Assembly (NCBI GenBank): GCA_943332615.1 | Contig: CALQQB010000046.1 | Coordinates: 1 to 36,345 of the forward strand | Source: Phenylobacterium deserti | Lineage (GTDB): Bacteria > Pseudomonadota > Alphaproteobacteria > Caulobacterales > Caulobacteraceae | Length of the DNA: 36,345 nucleotides | Direction: 5' to 3' | Part shown: positions 1 through 6,838 of the stretch, piece after piece | Numbering within the stretch: the stretch's first letter is position 1 | Layout of the letters: every line of letters begins with the position of its first letter | Notes under the pieces: generated by a model | Seen by the model: the letters and a program-made list of their open reading frames with translations, nothing else | Database searches by the model: none | What the model was told of the DNA's origin: nothing | Translations under genes and position numbers: made by a program

Positions 1-132
1 AAAGCGGGATGGACCCGATCCGCGATCTCCATACAGGCCAGCGGCAGTGAACGGCCGCATCAAACAGGCCGGACACACGGAAGCACCTGAACCTGCGCGC
101 TCAGCTCTCGAAAAACCCCTTGCATCCATCGG

Positions 133-154
133 GGCGTCCACACACGGACGTTCC
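133..154. repeat. Left copy of a 22-bp direct repeat
   Basis: This 22-base stretch recurs at 961-982 with one difference. The shared core is ACACACGGACGTTCC. The two copies lie in the same orientation and flank an 806-base segment that holds a single membrane-protein gene. The bases outside the repeats do not match each other. Confidence 0.7.
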
Positions 155-203
155 GAATGTCTCAGATGGGGGGCAGCGGACGTTGATTTCAGCCCCGCCG
201 ACC

Positions 204-860
204 TCAACCGGCGATGGGGCGGCCGCAGACGCGGGACAGGTTCGCCTTGGAGTTTGGCGAAAAGTGGTCAGGCTCCACGCCCAGCGCCTTGGCTCCGTCC
301 ACCAGGCGGGTCGCGTTGGCTTTGCGCACGCGGCCCATAACGCGGGCTTGGCCAATTTCTTCGATAAGCCGCCGGGCCTCTTCGGGGCCCAAGGCGTCAA
401 GTTGATGGAGACCGTTCAGGCGCGTGTAGATGTTTCGGGTGGTTTCGATGGCGTAACGGGCGTTTTCGACCGTGTCGTAGTAACTGGAATACGCAAGTCG
501 CTCCTTTAGCTGCATATGCGGCACCGCGCCGGTCTTCACCACATCCCAGGCGCTAGAGGCATAGGTGGGAAGTTGAGTCCGTAGATCGCCGGGGCGGGTA
601 CCGCCTTTGGCCCAGGCATCAAAGGCGTCGAGTTGTTGGGCCAGACAGTCAACTTCCAGTAGGACGAAGTCGGCCGTTGAAGTGTCGACGGCCAACTCGG
701 CGTGCAAGGCCTCGCGCGCCTCCCTGATTTCCGACCCTCTATGCGCTCGCTCCGCCAATTGTTCGCCTCCCAGCGCGGTCAGCACGCCGATGACGATGAT
801 CAGGTATTCCTTCAAGAACTCGCGGAAGCCATGCCACGGCTTGGGCTTGTGGATTTCCAT
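204..860 (-). CDS. Membrane-anchored protein of unknown function
   Basis: A 218-residue protein of unknown function. The N-terminus (MEIHKPKPWHG, then REFLKEYL) runs into one hydrophobic segment at about residues 18-33 (LIIVIGVLTALGGEQ). The rest is soluble and helical, so it is probably a single-pass inner-membrane protein with a large C-terminal domain. I recall this N-terminal signature from a multi-copy family of hypothetical proteins in Caulobacteraceae; its role is not known to me. The ATG at 860 is chosen because AAGG lies 7 bases upstream and the family signature begins there. The same frame stays open to a TTG at 920. The gene stands alone between two 22-bp direct repeats, which may mean it was moved as a cassette. 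Confidence 0.75.
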   Translation of the reverse strand: MEIHKPKPWHGFREFLKEYLIIVIGVLTALGGEQLAERAHRGSEIREAREALHAELAVDTSTADFVLLEVDCLAQQLDAFDAWAKGGTRPGDLRTQLPTYASSAWDVVKTGAVPHMQLKERLAYSSYYDTVENARYAIETTRNIYTRLNGLHQLDALGPEEARRLIEEIGQARVMGRVRKANATRLVDGAKALGVEPDHFSPNSKANLSRVCGRPIAG

Positions 861-960
861 GCGTGGGCCTTGCTCCATTACAGGAGGCACGGCGTCGCTG
901 CTCTCGATCTTGTCCGCCAATCAGCCTTCCCCCCGCGCGATGGGAGGGCAACTTGAGCCG

Positions 961-982
961 GGCGTCAACACACGGACGTTCC
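961..982. repeat. Right copy of the 22-bp direct repeat
   Basis: Matches 133-154 at 21 of 22 positions, same orientation. Between this copy and the response regulator that ends at 1060 I see no gene. Confidence 0.7.
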
Positions 983-1059
983 ACCAACAGTCCCCACAGC
1001 GGACCGCCGGGACTCAAGTGTCAGATTTTGACCACTGGGGCCGTAGTTTCCGAAGGGCC

Positions 1060-1437
1060 TTAGCTTTCCCTGGCCAGAAGCTCGACGAGCACGCGGGCCA
1101 GGTCGCCCTCGCGGAACGGCTTCTGCAGCACCGGCGACCCGCGATCCACCTCGCGCAACCCCGCATCGCCATAGCCGGTCGCGAACGCGAACGGCGCGCC
1201 CTTGGCCCGGAGCAGGTCGGCCAGCGGGAAGATCGGCTGGCCGCCCAGGTTCACATCCAGCACCGCGCAGTCGAGCTCGGCCGTGCTGGCCAGTTCGATC
1301 GCCTCGTCCAGGCGTGAGGCCGGGCCCACGACCACGCACCCCAGGTCGCTGAGCATGTCCTCGATCAGCATGGAGACCATCATCTCGTCCTCGACCACGA
1401 GGACACGGAGGCCTTGCAGGCTCGCGGGGGCGCTCAT
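1060..1437 (-). CDS. Single-domain response regulator, FATGUY family
   Basis: A 125-residue stand-alone receiver domain with no output domain. The acidic pocket is E16-D17, the phospho-acceptor is D61 (AVLDVN), the switch threonine is T87 and the conserved lysine is K106 (LQKPF). Residues 82-90 read PFAFATGYG, the signature of the FATGUY receivers (Sma0114 and LovR are known members). These work with HWE/HisKA2-type histidine kinases, often in the alphaproteobacterial general stress response. Start choice: the ATG at 1437 has GGAG about 9 bases upstream; the frame stays open to 1479 but without a better signal. An EcfG-type promoter about 140 bases upstream points at this gene. No partner kinase is in the window. 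The fold and family are clear; the stress link is inference from motif plus promoter. Confidence 0.92.
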   Translation of the reverse strand: MSAPASLQGLRVLVVEDEMMVSMLIEDMLSDLGCVVVGPASRLDEAIELASTAELDCAVLDVNLGGQPIFPLADLLRAKGAPFAFATGYGDAGLREVDRGSPVLQKPFREGDLARVLVELLARES

Positions 1438-1573
1438 TCCATGGACTCCATCGGCAGGCGCAGAAATCGGAGCCGGCATGCGTTCGTTTCGTCCTCAGCG
1501 TAGTTGAACATCGCTGTACTGTCGCGGGTTCGCAAATCCCATGGATGGTTGGTCGACCCCGCCCGATAGAGGC

Positions 1574-1601
1574 GGAACGCGACAAGCTTGGCTTTGGTTC
1601 C
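1574..1601 (-). promoter_or_regulatory. EcfG-type general-stress promoter, overlapping and near-bidirectional
   Basis: On the minus strand GGAAC (1597-1601) is followed after exactly 17 bases by CGTT (1576-1579). This matches the GGAAC-N16/17-CGTT consensus of EcfG/SigT sigma factors, pointing toward the response regulator at 1437. On the plus strand the same segment reads GGAAC (1574-1578)-N17-GGTT, one base off consensus, pointing toward the small gene at 1710. Confidence 0.6.
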
Positions 1602-1709
1602 AAGCGCAGCCCGCGCCCTGCGCGCACGCGTCGCACGGTGCGACCACGGGCCTTCGTGATTGGGAAACCACCTCGCGCGACAATACGCGCAGGTTGAGGA
1701 ATGATCCCC

Positions 1710-1919
1710 ATGTTCGACTTCACCGTGCGCGCCAAGAGCGGCTTCTGGGTTCTGCAGGATGTCGAGTGCGGCGAACTGGGCGCCTATGAAACCCGCGATG
1801 AGGCCCTGGCCGCGGCCAGCGACTGGATGCGACTGATCGAACAGCCGTGGCCGGTGCTGGTCTGCGACGCCGACGGCGAATGGCACGAGACCATGGTCGA
1901 GCCCACCGTCGCCCACTGA
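1710..1919 (+). CDS. Small conserved protein, DUF2188-like
   Basis: A 69-residue soluble protein of unknown function. The pattern of a W-containing strand (SGFWVLQD), a helix rich in alanine (RDEALAAASDWMRL) and a final strand ending in charged residues resembles the small DUF2188-type fold, but I cannot confirm this by eye. Two in-frame ATGs exist, at 1701 and 1710. GAGGA at 1696-1700 abuts the first and sits 9 bases before the second, so 1710 is preferred. It is transcribed divergently from the response regulator, and a plus-strand EcfG-like motif at 1574-1599 could drive it. Confidence 0.7.
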   Translation: MFDFTVRAKSGFWVLQDVECGELGAYETRDEALAAASDWMRLIEQPWPVLVCDADGEWHETMVEPTVAH

Positions 1920-1972
1920 CGTCCCGCGCGCCCCCCCCGCGTCCCGCCAGGCCGGGCGCTCCGCATTACATC

Positions 1973-1991
1973 GCGTTAAAGTATTAAACGC
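1973..1991. promoter_or_regulatory. Imperfect palindrome in AT-rich promoter region
   Basis: GCGTTAAA-GTA-TTAAACGC, with arms matching at 7 of 8 positions, lies in a locally AT-rich stretch 127 bases upstream of the UrcA-family gene. It may be an operator or part of a promoter; no factor can be named. Confidence 0.35.
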
Positions 1992-2117
1992 CTGTAACTA
2001 TCTTAAATCGTTGTCATTACTCCATATTCACGGGTGTTGGTCGGCCCGTCGAAGTATTCGATCCCTTGCCGCCGGACAACACCGTCGGACGCACAAACCG
2101 CTTTGAGGGACACGACA

Positions 2118-2444
2118 ATGACCAAGACCCGCACCGACCTGACCGCCACGATTTCCGGCCTCGCCATGCTGGCGCTGGCCGCCCTGCCGATCGCCGCGCT
2201 GGCGACCGCCTCCCACGCCCAGACCGTGGTCAAGGTGGCGGACATCAACCTGCTCTCCCCCCAGGGCGTGTCCGAGTTCAACCAGCGCGCCGACGCCGCC
2301 GGCCGCAAGTTCTGCCTCCCCGAGCGGACCGTGGCCGGTCGCACCTCCTGCCGCGCCGCCGTGAAGGCCGAACTCAACGAGAAGATCACGGCGTTGCGCA
2401 CCGCCCAGCTCGCGCAAGCCTCCACCACCCTCGCCGCCCGCTAA
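2118..2444 (+). CDS. UrcA family secreted protein
   Basis: A 108-residue exported protein. Residues 1-35 form a signal peptide: charged start (MTKTRTD), hydrophobic core (LAMLALAALPIAALA) and an ASHAQ cleavage site. The mature part carries the UrcA-family pattern, an early VKVADINLLSPQGVSEFNQR and two cysteines in FCLPE and TSCRAAV that probably form a disulfide. UrcA proteins are common, often in several copies, in Caulobacterales and sphingomonads; their function is unknown. GAGGGA lies 7 bases before the ATG at 2118, which is why this start is chosen over upstream ones. A strong hairpin follows the gene, so it is probably monocistronic. Confidence 0.88.
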   Translation: MTKTRTDLTATISGLAMLALAALPIAALATASHAQTVVKVADINLLSPQGVSEFNQRADAAGRKFCLPERTVAGRTSCRAAVKAELNEKITALRTAQLAQASTTLAAR

Positions 2445-2475
2445 GCTCTCCCTTTGAAATAGCGGACGTGCGAAC

Positions 2476-2504
2476 GGGTCCCTGGCCGCCCCCGCCAGGG
2501 ACCC
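2476..2504 (+). terminator. Rho-independent-type terminator after the UrcA gene
   Basis: A perfect 11-base stem, GGGTCCCTGGC (2476-2486) and GCCAGGGACCC (2494-2504), with a 7-base loop. The following T run is weak (CATTTTG). It lies 32 bases after the UrcA stop and also between the convergent UrcA and SUKH genes. Confidence 0.75.
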
Positions 2505-2545
2505 AATCGCATTTTGGGGCCAAGTTCAGCAGCGCCTTGGCGCTG

Positions 2546-3199
2546 TTACCAACCGATGCGGCCGGGCCATGCGAACCGCGTTCGCCACTTGAGGCTCGGG
2601 GATGCCGCCGGATCGCTCGTGGCGCCCGTCCCTTTAGCAACGTCTGGGCCTTCAGGAACGTCTGGGAACTCCGAACCCGGAATGAACGGATGTTCGCAAG
2701 GAAGCAGGTCGTCAGGAAATGCCCGCGGCGTGATTTCACCGGTGGCGAGGCCGGCCAGGAAATCCGTGAGGTCACAGTCGAACTCTTCGAACGCGTCGAG
2801 GTCCAGGCCGCCTCGATCCCAGACGACGACTCTCCAGTCCTCGGGGGTCGCGCCCATCGGCAACCAGAAGAGATGGTCTCCGTTGTCGGTCACGCCCAGG
2901 GGCACCAACCCGCCGGGCTCGGGCCAAAAGGGGTGGGGCGACTCCGCTGCCAGCTCGGCGAAGGATCGGCAGACCATGCCGATCTGATTTTCCAGCCGCG
3001 TGTAGCGGTTGGCTGTGTGCGGGATGAAGATGCCCATGAACTGCAGGAACGAACCGGAGCCATAGATCCGAACGAAATCCTTGTAGTCCTGCGGCAACGC
3101 CGACCCGAGCCAGTCCTCCATGACCTTCCACGGCCCCGCGAACGCCTCGAACGGACGGGGGTGCGGGGGAACGACCTTGAGCAGTGTCTCGATGGTCAA
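2546..3199 (-). CDS. SMI1/KNR4 (SUKH) domain protein
   Basis: A 217-residue protein of the SUKH superfamily. The diagnostic part is LPQDYKDFVRIYGSGSF followed by a PFWPEPGGLVPLGVTDNG block and a W-rich strand (DWRVVVWDRG). Bacterial SUKH proteins are best known as immunity proteins of contact-dependent and polymorphic toxins, though some are stand-alone. The start is uncertain: TTG at 3199 gives an N-terminus (LTIETLLKVVPP) that fits the family, while a TTG at 3265 would add 22 residues of low-quality sequence; neither has a good ribosome site. The last 40 residues are proline- and acid-rich and look unstructured. Divergent from a nuclease-like gene at 3395, which may or may not be its target. 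Confidence 0.75.
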   Translation of the reverse strand: MTIETLLKVVPPHPRPFEAFAGPWKVMEDWLGSALPQDYKDFVRIYGSGSFLQFMGIFIPHTANRYTRLENQIGMVCRSFAELAAESPHPFWPEPGGLVPLGVTDNGDHLFWLPMGATPEDWRVVVWDRGGLDLDAFEEFDCDLTDFLAGLATGEITPRAFPDDLLPCEHPFIPGSEFPDVPEGPDVAKGTGATSDPAASPSLKWRTRFAWPGRIGW

Positions 3200-3335
3200 C
3201 GGCGTTGCCCGGCCGGATTGAGATGACGCGCGCGGACCGGGCCCCCACGGGACCCTTGGTCTCAAGCGCGTTTCAAATGGTGTACGAGGAAGAGCAGGAG
3301 ATCAATAACTCCAAGTCCGACTGATTGAGGAGCGG

Positions 3336-3398
3336 ATGAAGAAGCTGACGGTGGCTCCGCCCGCGCCGAAGCCTGAGGCGTGTGAGGCAAAGAAGTGA
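3336..3398 (+). CDS. Possible 20-residue leader peptide
   Basis: MKKLTVAPPAPKPEACEAKK and a TGA whose TG is shared with the GTG start of the next gene (GTGA overlap at 3395-3398). GAGGAG at 3327-3332 sits just before the ATG. The overlap suggests translational coupling. It could equally be the end of a decayed gene. I do not recognise the peptide. Confidence 0.3.
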   Translation: MKKLTVAPPAPKPEACEAKK

Positions 3399-3835
3399 AG
3401 GGCTTGCAGCGTCGTTCGGTTCACCAGACGCAGTGGGCAGCGCAATTCGCGGTCGCCAGCGAACTATGCAAACGGGGCCACGAAGTGGCGCTGACGATGG
3501 GCAACCATCCTAGCGTGGACCTGATGGTTTTTAGTCCGAGCGGCATCCAATTCGGCGTGGACGTGAAGGGGCTCTACACACGGAATTTCTGGACGGTGAA
3601 GAGCAAGCCTTTGCGGGATAACCTCTACTACGTGCTCGCCTTCGTGCCGACCGCCGCGGCCAATCGATACTTTATTCTGTCTCAGGCCGAGGCGGATGAA
3701 GAGATCGTTGCTGATACCGAGTACCGGCGCCAGCGCGCAGAGAATGAGGGGCGCATCGCGGGTGAGGGCTGGACCGGTCTAGCCTTCGCCACCGCCGAAA
3801 AATATCGCGACGCCTGGGGTAAGCTGCCCGCGTAG
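3395..3835 (+). CDS. Small protein with a PD-(D/E)XK nuclease-like core
   Basis: A 146-residue soluble protein I do not recognise at family level. Residues about 14-60 have the layout of a restriction-endonuclease-like fold: a helix with a glutamate (FAVASELCKRGHEV), a strand with an aspartate (PSVDLMVF) and then a strand with the D-x-K pair (FGVDVKG). The glutamate, aspartate and D-x-K residues could form the metal site. The C-terminal half carries two aromatic-rich strands (LYYVLAF, RYFILS) and a charged helix. Short PD-(D/E)XK proteins of this kind include resolvases, restriction enzymes and defence nucleases, so the role is open. The start is GTG at 3395, overlapping the stop of a 20-codon frame. 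Its neighbour on the other strand is a SUKH protein. Confidence 0.6.
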   Translation: MKGLQRRSVHQTQWAAQFAVASELCKRGHEVALTMGNHPSVDLMVFSPSGIQFGVDVKGLYTRNFWTVKSKPLRDNLYYVLAFVPTAAANRYFILSQAEADEEIVADTEYRRQRAENEGRIAGEGWTGLAFATAEKYRDAWGKLPA

Positions 3836-3934
3836 AGGCTCTGCTTGTAAAGCATCTAGACGCAGTAAGTTGTTGAGAAAAAAGGCAATAGAACTGGTCT
3901 AAAGTCCCAGGGTATCGCCGCCAAGCGTCGCGAC

Positions 3935-3964
3935 CCCCGATCCCTCGCAAGCCAGGAATCGGGG
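3935..3964. terminator. Possible terminator after pirin
   Basis: CCCCGAT (3935-3941) pairs with ATCGGGG (3958-3964) across a 16-base loop, just beyond the pirin stop. The stem is short, so this is a weak call. The rest of 3836-3974 shows no gene. Confidence 0.3.
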
Positions 3965-3974
3965 ACCGCCGGGC

Positions 3975-4673
3975 CTACGCCGCGTCCACCAGGACGACCT
4001 CCGCGTCTTCCAGAGCCGTGACCCTCAACACCGCCTCATCCTTCACCGCCGCGCCGTCGCGGGTTTCCAGGCGGACGCCGTTGACTTCGATCACGCCGAC
4101 CGCCGGAACCAGGTAGGCATGGCGGCCCTTGCCCAGCACATATTCGGTGGTTTCGCCGGCCTTCAGCGTCGCGCCGGCCACCCGCGCATCGGTGCGGATC
4201 GGCAGGGCGTCGCCATCGCCCGGCCGGCCGCTGGCCAGGGTCACGAACTTGCCGGCCCGGTCGCCCCTGGGGAACGGCCGCGCACCCCAGTTGGGCGCCC
4301 CGCCCGTGGTGGAAGGCTCGATCCAGATTTGAAACAGCGTCGTGGTCCCGGGCTCGAGATTATACTCGGCATGACGGATGCCCGACCCGGCGCTCATCAC
4401 CTGCACGTCGCCCGCTTCGGTGCGGCCTTCGTTGCCCAGGCTGTCCTTGTGGGTGATCGCGCCCTGACGGACGTAGGTGACGATCTCCATGTCCGCATGG
4501 GCGTGCGGCGGGAAGCCGGAGTTGGCGGCGATCTCGTCGTCGTTCCACACCCGGATCGGGCCCCAGCCCATCTTGGCGGCGTCATGGTAGTTGGCGAACG
4601 AGAAGTGGTGGCGGGCCTTCAGCCAGCCATGGTCGGCTCCACCGAGCCGGTCGAACGGTCTGCGCTCGATCAT
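3975..4673 (-). CDS. Pirin family protein (YhhW-type quercetinase)
   Basis: A 232-residue two-cupin pirin. The metal ligands of the N-terminal cupin are all present at the positions known from E. coli YhhW: H57 and H59 (PPHAHADMEIV), H101 and E103 (GIRHAEY). The length also equals that of YhhW. Family members open the flavonol quercetin with dioxygen, and others act as redox-sensitive cofactors, so the physiological substrate here is inferred. The ATG at 4673 is chosen because GGAG lies 7 bases upstream; an upstream in-frame start at 4700 has no such site. A perfect 10-base inverted repeat at 4832-4856 lies in the divergent gap and is the likely control site. Confidence 0.9.
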   Translation of the reverse strand: MIERRPFDRLGGADHGWLKARHHFSFANYHDAAKMGWGPIRVWNDDEIAANSGFPPHAHADMEIVTYVRQGAITHKDSLGNEGRTEAGDVQVMSAGSGIRHAEYNLEPGTTTLFQIWIEPSTTGGAPNWGARPFPRGDRAGKFVTLASGRPGDGDALPIRTDARVAGATLKAGETTEYVLGKGRHAYLVPAVGVIEVNGVRLETRDGAAVKDEAVLRVTALEDAEVVLVDAA

Positions 4674-4831
4674 CGTCTTGCTCCCCAGAGGTCCTTTCAT
4701 CGAAAGGACCTCCGAACTCTGGGTTTAGACGGACGGGATCCGCTGGATTCCGTCCGCGGGCGCATTGGGCGCCGCTTTCGGGAGGGAAGATAGGCGTTCT
4801 GTTTCGGCGACAAAGATGGACGGCGGCGCAA

Positions 4832-4856
4832 GATTATCTCCTGCCCGGAGATAATC
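4832..4856. promoter_or_regulatory. Perfect 25-bp palindrome between pirin and the crystallin-fold gene
   Basis: GATTATCTCC (4832-4841), a 5-base spacer and GGAGATAATC (4847-4856), with all 10 arm positions paired. The ATTATCTC/GAGATAAT layout resembles LysR-type (T-N11-A) operators. No LysR gene is in the window, so the regulator would be encoded elsewhere. Confidence 0.6.
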
Positions 4857-4915
4857 CGCTTCAGCCAAGGTTCATGCGGGCCAAGCTTTCCTGGCGGCGA
4901 CTTCAGGAGCCCCCC

Positions 4916-5527
4916 ATGATCCGCACCCTCGCCCTGGCGGCCCTCGCCGCCCTCTCGCTTGTGGCCACTGCCGCCCATGCCCAGCGCGGCGGCGGCGCGG
5001 CTACGCTGTATGAACTGCCCAATTTCCAGGGCCGCTCGGTGACCATCACCGACTCCACGCCGGACCTCGGCCGCTGGCGGTTCAACGACCGCGCTCAGAG
5101 CGCCCGGTTCGAGGGCCGCTGGCGGGTGTGCGAACACGACCAGTTCAAGGGGCGCTGCCAGGAGATTTCCGGCCCGGTCGTCGACCTCACCACCTACGGC
5201 CTGTTCGGCCAGATCTCCTCGATGGAGCCGGCCTACCGCCCGGGCGGCGGCGGCGGCTTCCCCGGGCCCGGCGGCGGCTATCCCCCGCCCGGCCGCGACG
5301 CGCGAGGGATCGAGGGGGCCCGCACGGTGTTCTTCCCGCGCCCGACGATCGACGGGATCGATGTTGCGGCGGGCGACCGCGCCGCCGACGGCTACTGCCG
5401 CCGCCAGGGCCTGGGGCCGGCCGTCTGGTTCGACTCCTCGGAGCGCGCCAGCCAGGCTGTGACCCCGGATGGCCAGTTCGTCGGCCGCTCCACGGTCATT
5501 CGCGACCTGCTCTGCCGGAAGTCTTGA
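4916..5527 (+). CDS. Secreted beta/gamma-crystallin-like protein
   Basis: A 203-residue exported protein. Residues 1-22 are a signal peptide ending in AHAQ. Residues about 28-85 form a crystallin motif pair: ATLYELPNFQGRSVTI, then RFEGRWRVCEHDQFKGRCQEI, with the F-x-G and Y/W corner pattern typical of the fold, plus two cysteines. A Gly/Pro-rich linker (about 95-120) leads to a C-terminal domain with two further cysteines (GYCRRQG, LLCRKS). The C-terminal part is not recognised. AGGAG lies 6 bases before the ATG at 4916. It is divergent from pirin and followed 49 bases later by a cyclophilin on the same strand. Probably periplasmic or surface; function unknown. Confidence 0.85.
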   Translation: MIRTLALAALAALSLVATAAHAQRGGGAATLYELPNFQGRSVTITDSTPDLGRWRFNDRAQSARFEGRWRVCEHDQFKGRCQEISGPVVDLTTYGLFGQISSMEPAYRPGGGGGFPGPGGGYPPPGRDARGIEGARTVFFPRPTIDGIDVAAGDRAADGYCRRQGLGPAVWFDSSERASQAVTPDGQFVGRSTVIRDLLCRKS

Positions 5528-5576
5528 CGACCCAGGGCGGCGCCTGTCCCTCTGAGCCTGGGTCAGGAGGGGCAGG

Positions 5577-6383
5577 ATGCTTCGGAATGCTTCGCTCGCG
5601 GTCGCCGCGCTCGGGCTCATGGCGGCCGCGCCGGCGCCCGGCGACTGGCGGCCGCTGGACCCGGAGAACACCCTGGTCATCGAGACCACCAAGGGTCGCG
5701 TCGTGGTCGAACTGCGCCCGGAGTTCGCGCCCAAGGGTGTGGCGCGGATCAAGTTGTTGGCCCGCGAACACGTCTATGACGGCCTGCAGTTCCATCGGGT
5801 GATCGAGGGCTTCGTCGCCCAGACCGGCAACCCCAACAACCGCGACGGCGGCGTCTCCGCCCATCCCGACCTGGCGCCGGAGTTCAGCTTCCGCCTGCAG
5901 CCCGCGGCCGCCACGGTGATCGTCGCCCGCAGCGACGCGCAGGAAGGCTTCGTGGGCGCCACACCCTTCCAGGCGGTCTCGGCCGGCGAGCAGGCGCTGG
6001 GCGACGGGCGGCTGCGCGGGTGGGGCGCCTACTGTCCCGGCGTGATGGGGATGGGCCGCCAGGCCGCGCCTGGCAGCGCCAACAGCGAGGTGTTCTTCAT
6101 GCGCGCGCCGGCCCGGCGGCTGGACCACGAGTACACGGTGGTCGGCCGGGCGGTGGTGGGGCTGGCGGCGATCCGCGGCGTGGCGGTGGGCGAACCCCCC
6201 GCCGTCCCGGACCTGATGCTGAAGGTGCGCGTGGCCGCCGACCTGCCGCCGGCCGAGCAGCCCAGGGTCGAGGTCCAGGACGAGCGCGGGCCGGCGTTCC
6301 GGGCCCGGGTCGAGGCGCTCAAACAGGCCAGGGGCGCGGCATTCTCCGTGTGCGACCTGGATGTGACCGTCAGGAATCGCTGA
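5577..6383 (+). CDS. Secreted cyclophilin-type peptidyl-prolyl isomerase
   Basis: A 268-residue exported cyclophilin. A signal peptide (about 1-20) precedes the isomerase domain. Recognisable blocks are ENTLVIETTKGRVVVELRPEFAP, GLQFHRVIEGFVAQTGNP (the catalytic arginine lies in FHRVI) and GVMGMGR, then SEVFFMRAPARRLDHEYTVVGRAV. It catalyses cis-trans isomerisation of proline bonds, most likely in the periplasm during protein folding. The insert between the FVAQTGNP and GVMGMG blocks is longer than in minimal cyclophilins, and a C-terminal extension of about 60 residues carries a cysteine. It follows the crystallin-fold gene by 49 bases and may share its transcript. Confidence 0.9.
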   Translation: MLRNASLAVAALGLMAAAPAPGDWRPLDPENTLVIETTKGRVVVELRPEFAPKGVARIKLLAREHVYDGLQFHRVIEGFVAQTGNPNNRDGGVSAHPDLAPEFSFRLQPAAATVIVARSDAQEGFVGATPFQAVSAGEQALGDGRLRGWGAYCPGVMGMGRQAAPGSANSEVFFMRAPARRLDHEYTVVGRAVVGLAAIRGVAVGEPPAVPDLMLKVRVAADLPPAEQPRVEVQDERGPAFRARVEALKQARGAAFSVCDLDVTVRNR

Positions 6384-6470
6384 CGTTTCGGGTAGGTCTC
6401 TGCGACCAATCGCGCCATTGTTGCATAACGATCCCCGTCATATCCCGGTTGCGAAGGGAAGCGTGACCGG

Positions 6471-6659
6471 ATGCGCTACGAAGTCGTCGAGGAACGGGGC
6501 GAGTGGATCGTCCGCAGCGAGGGCTGCGAGCTTGCCCGCTTCCGCGACCAGGACACCGCCCTGGGCGATGTCGCCCAACGGCTGCGCGCCGCCGACACGG
6601 CGACATCCGCCAGCTTTTCCGTTCACTACGAGCGCCGCGGCGGCTCGCGCCAGGTTTAA
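6471..6659 (+). CDS. Small hypothetical protein
   Basis: 62 residues, soluble and charged, with a W-containing first hairpin (YEVVEERGEWIVRSEG), a helix (QDTALGDVAQRLRAAD) and a final strand (SFSVHYERRGG). This layout resembles the protein at 1710-1919 and DUF2188-like small proteins, but similarity is weak. The start ATG at 6471 has only a distant GGGA upstream. It lies between the cyclophilin and a palindromic repeat, with no obvious partner. Confidence 0.5.
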   Translation: MRYEVVEERGEWIVRSEGCELARFRDQDTALGDVAQRLRAADTATSASFSVHYERRGGSRQV

Positions 6660-6692
6660 TCGACATTCAACCTGGCTTGCCCGCTTCGCACC

Positions 6693-6715
6693 CCTTCCTC
6701 CTCGATGGAGGAGGG
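6693..6715. repeat. Palindromic intergenic repeat (copy 1)
   Basis: CCTTCCTCCTCGATGGAGGA and a further GGG. The core is a hairpin of CCTCCTC and GAGGAGG around GATG. The same element occurs twice inside the oxoprolinase gene (14004-14027 and 14132-14154). Here it lies between genes and could also end transcription of the upstream gene. Confidence 0.75.
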
Positions 6716-6838
6716 CTGCCAGTCCTGAAACTTCAGCTGAGTGTCGATTCGTCCTAGGCGATGGAGCCGCGTGGGACCGCCCCGCCACCTATTCCCTTGC
6801 TGTCGCCCGTCGGCCCAGGCCACATCGTGGAACGTGGC

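Noticed and set aside
100..132. AAAAACCCCTTGCATCC resembling the upstream part of a strong stable-RNA promoter
   Set aside because: There is no -10 element or RNA gene after it; the repeat at 133 follows instead.
1525..1545. GGTTCG-containing segment resembling the T arm of a tRNA
   Set aside because: The stem bases do not pair and no acceptor or anticodon arms are found around it.
3223..3324. Possible 33-codon frame ending QEINNSKSD just before the nuclease-like gene
   Set aside because: No ribosome site and no recognisable sequence; it may be the tail of a lost gene but cannot be supported.
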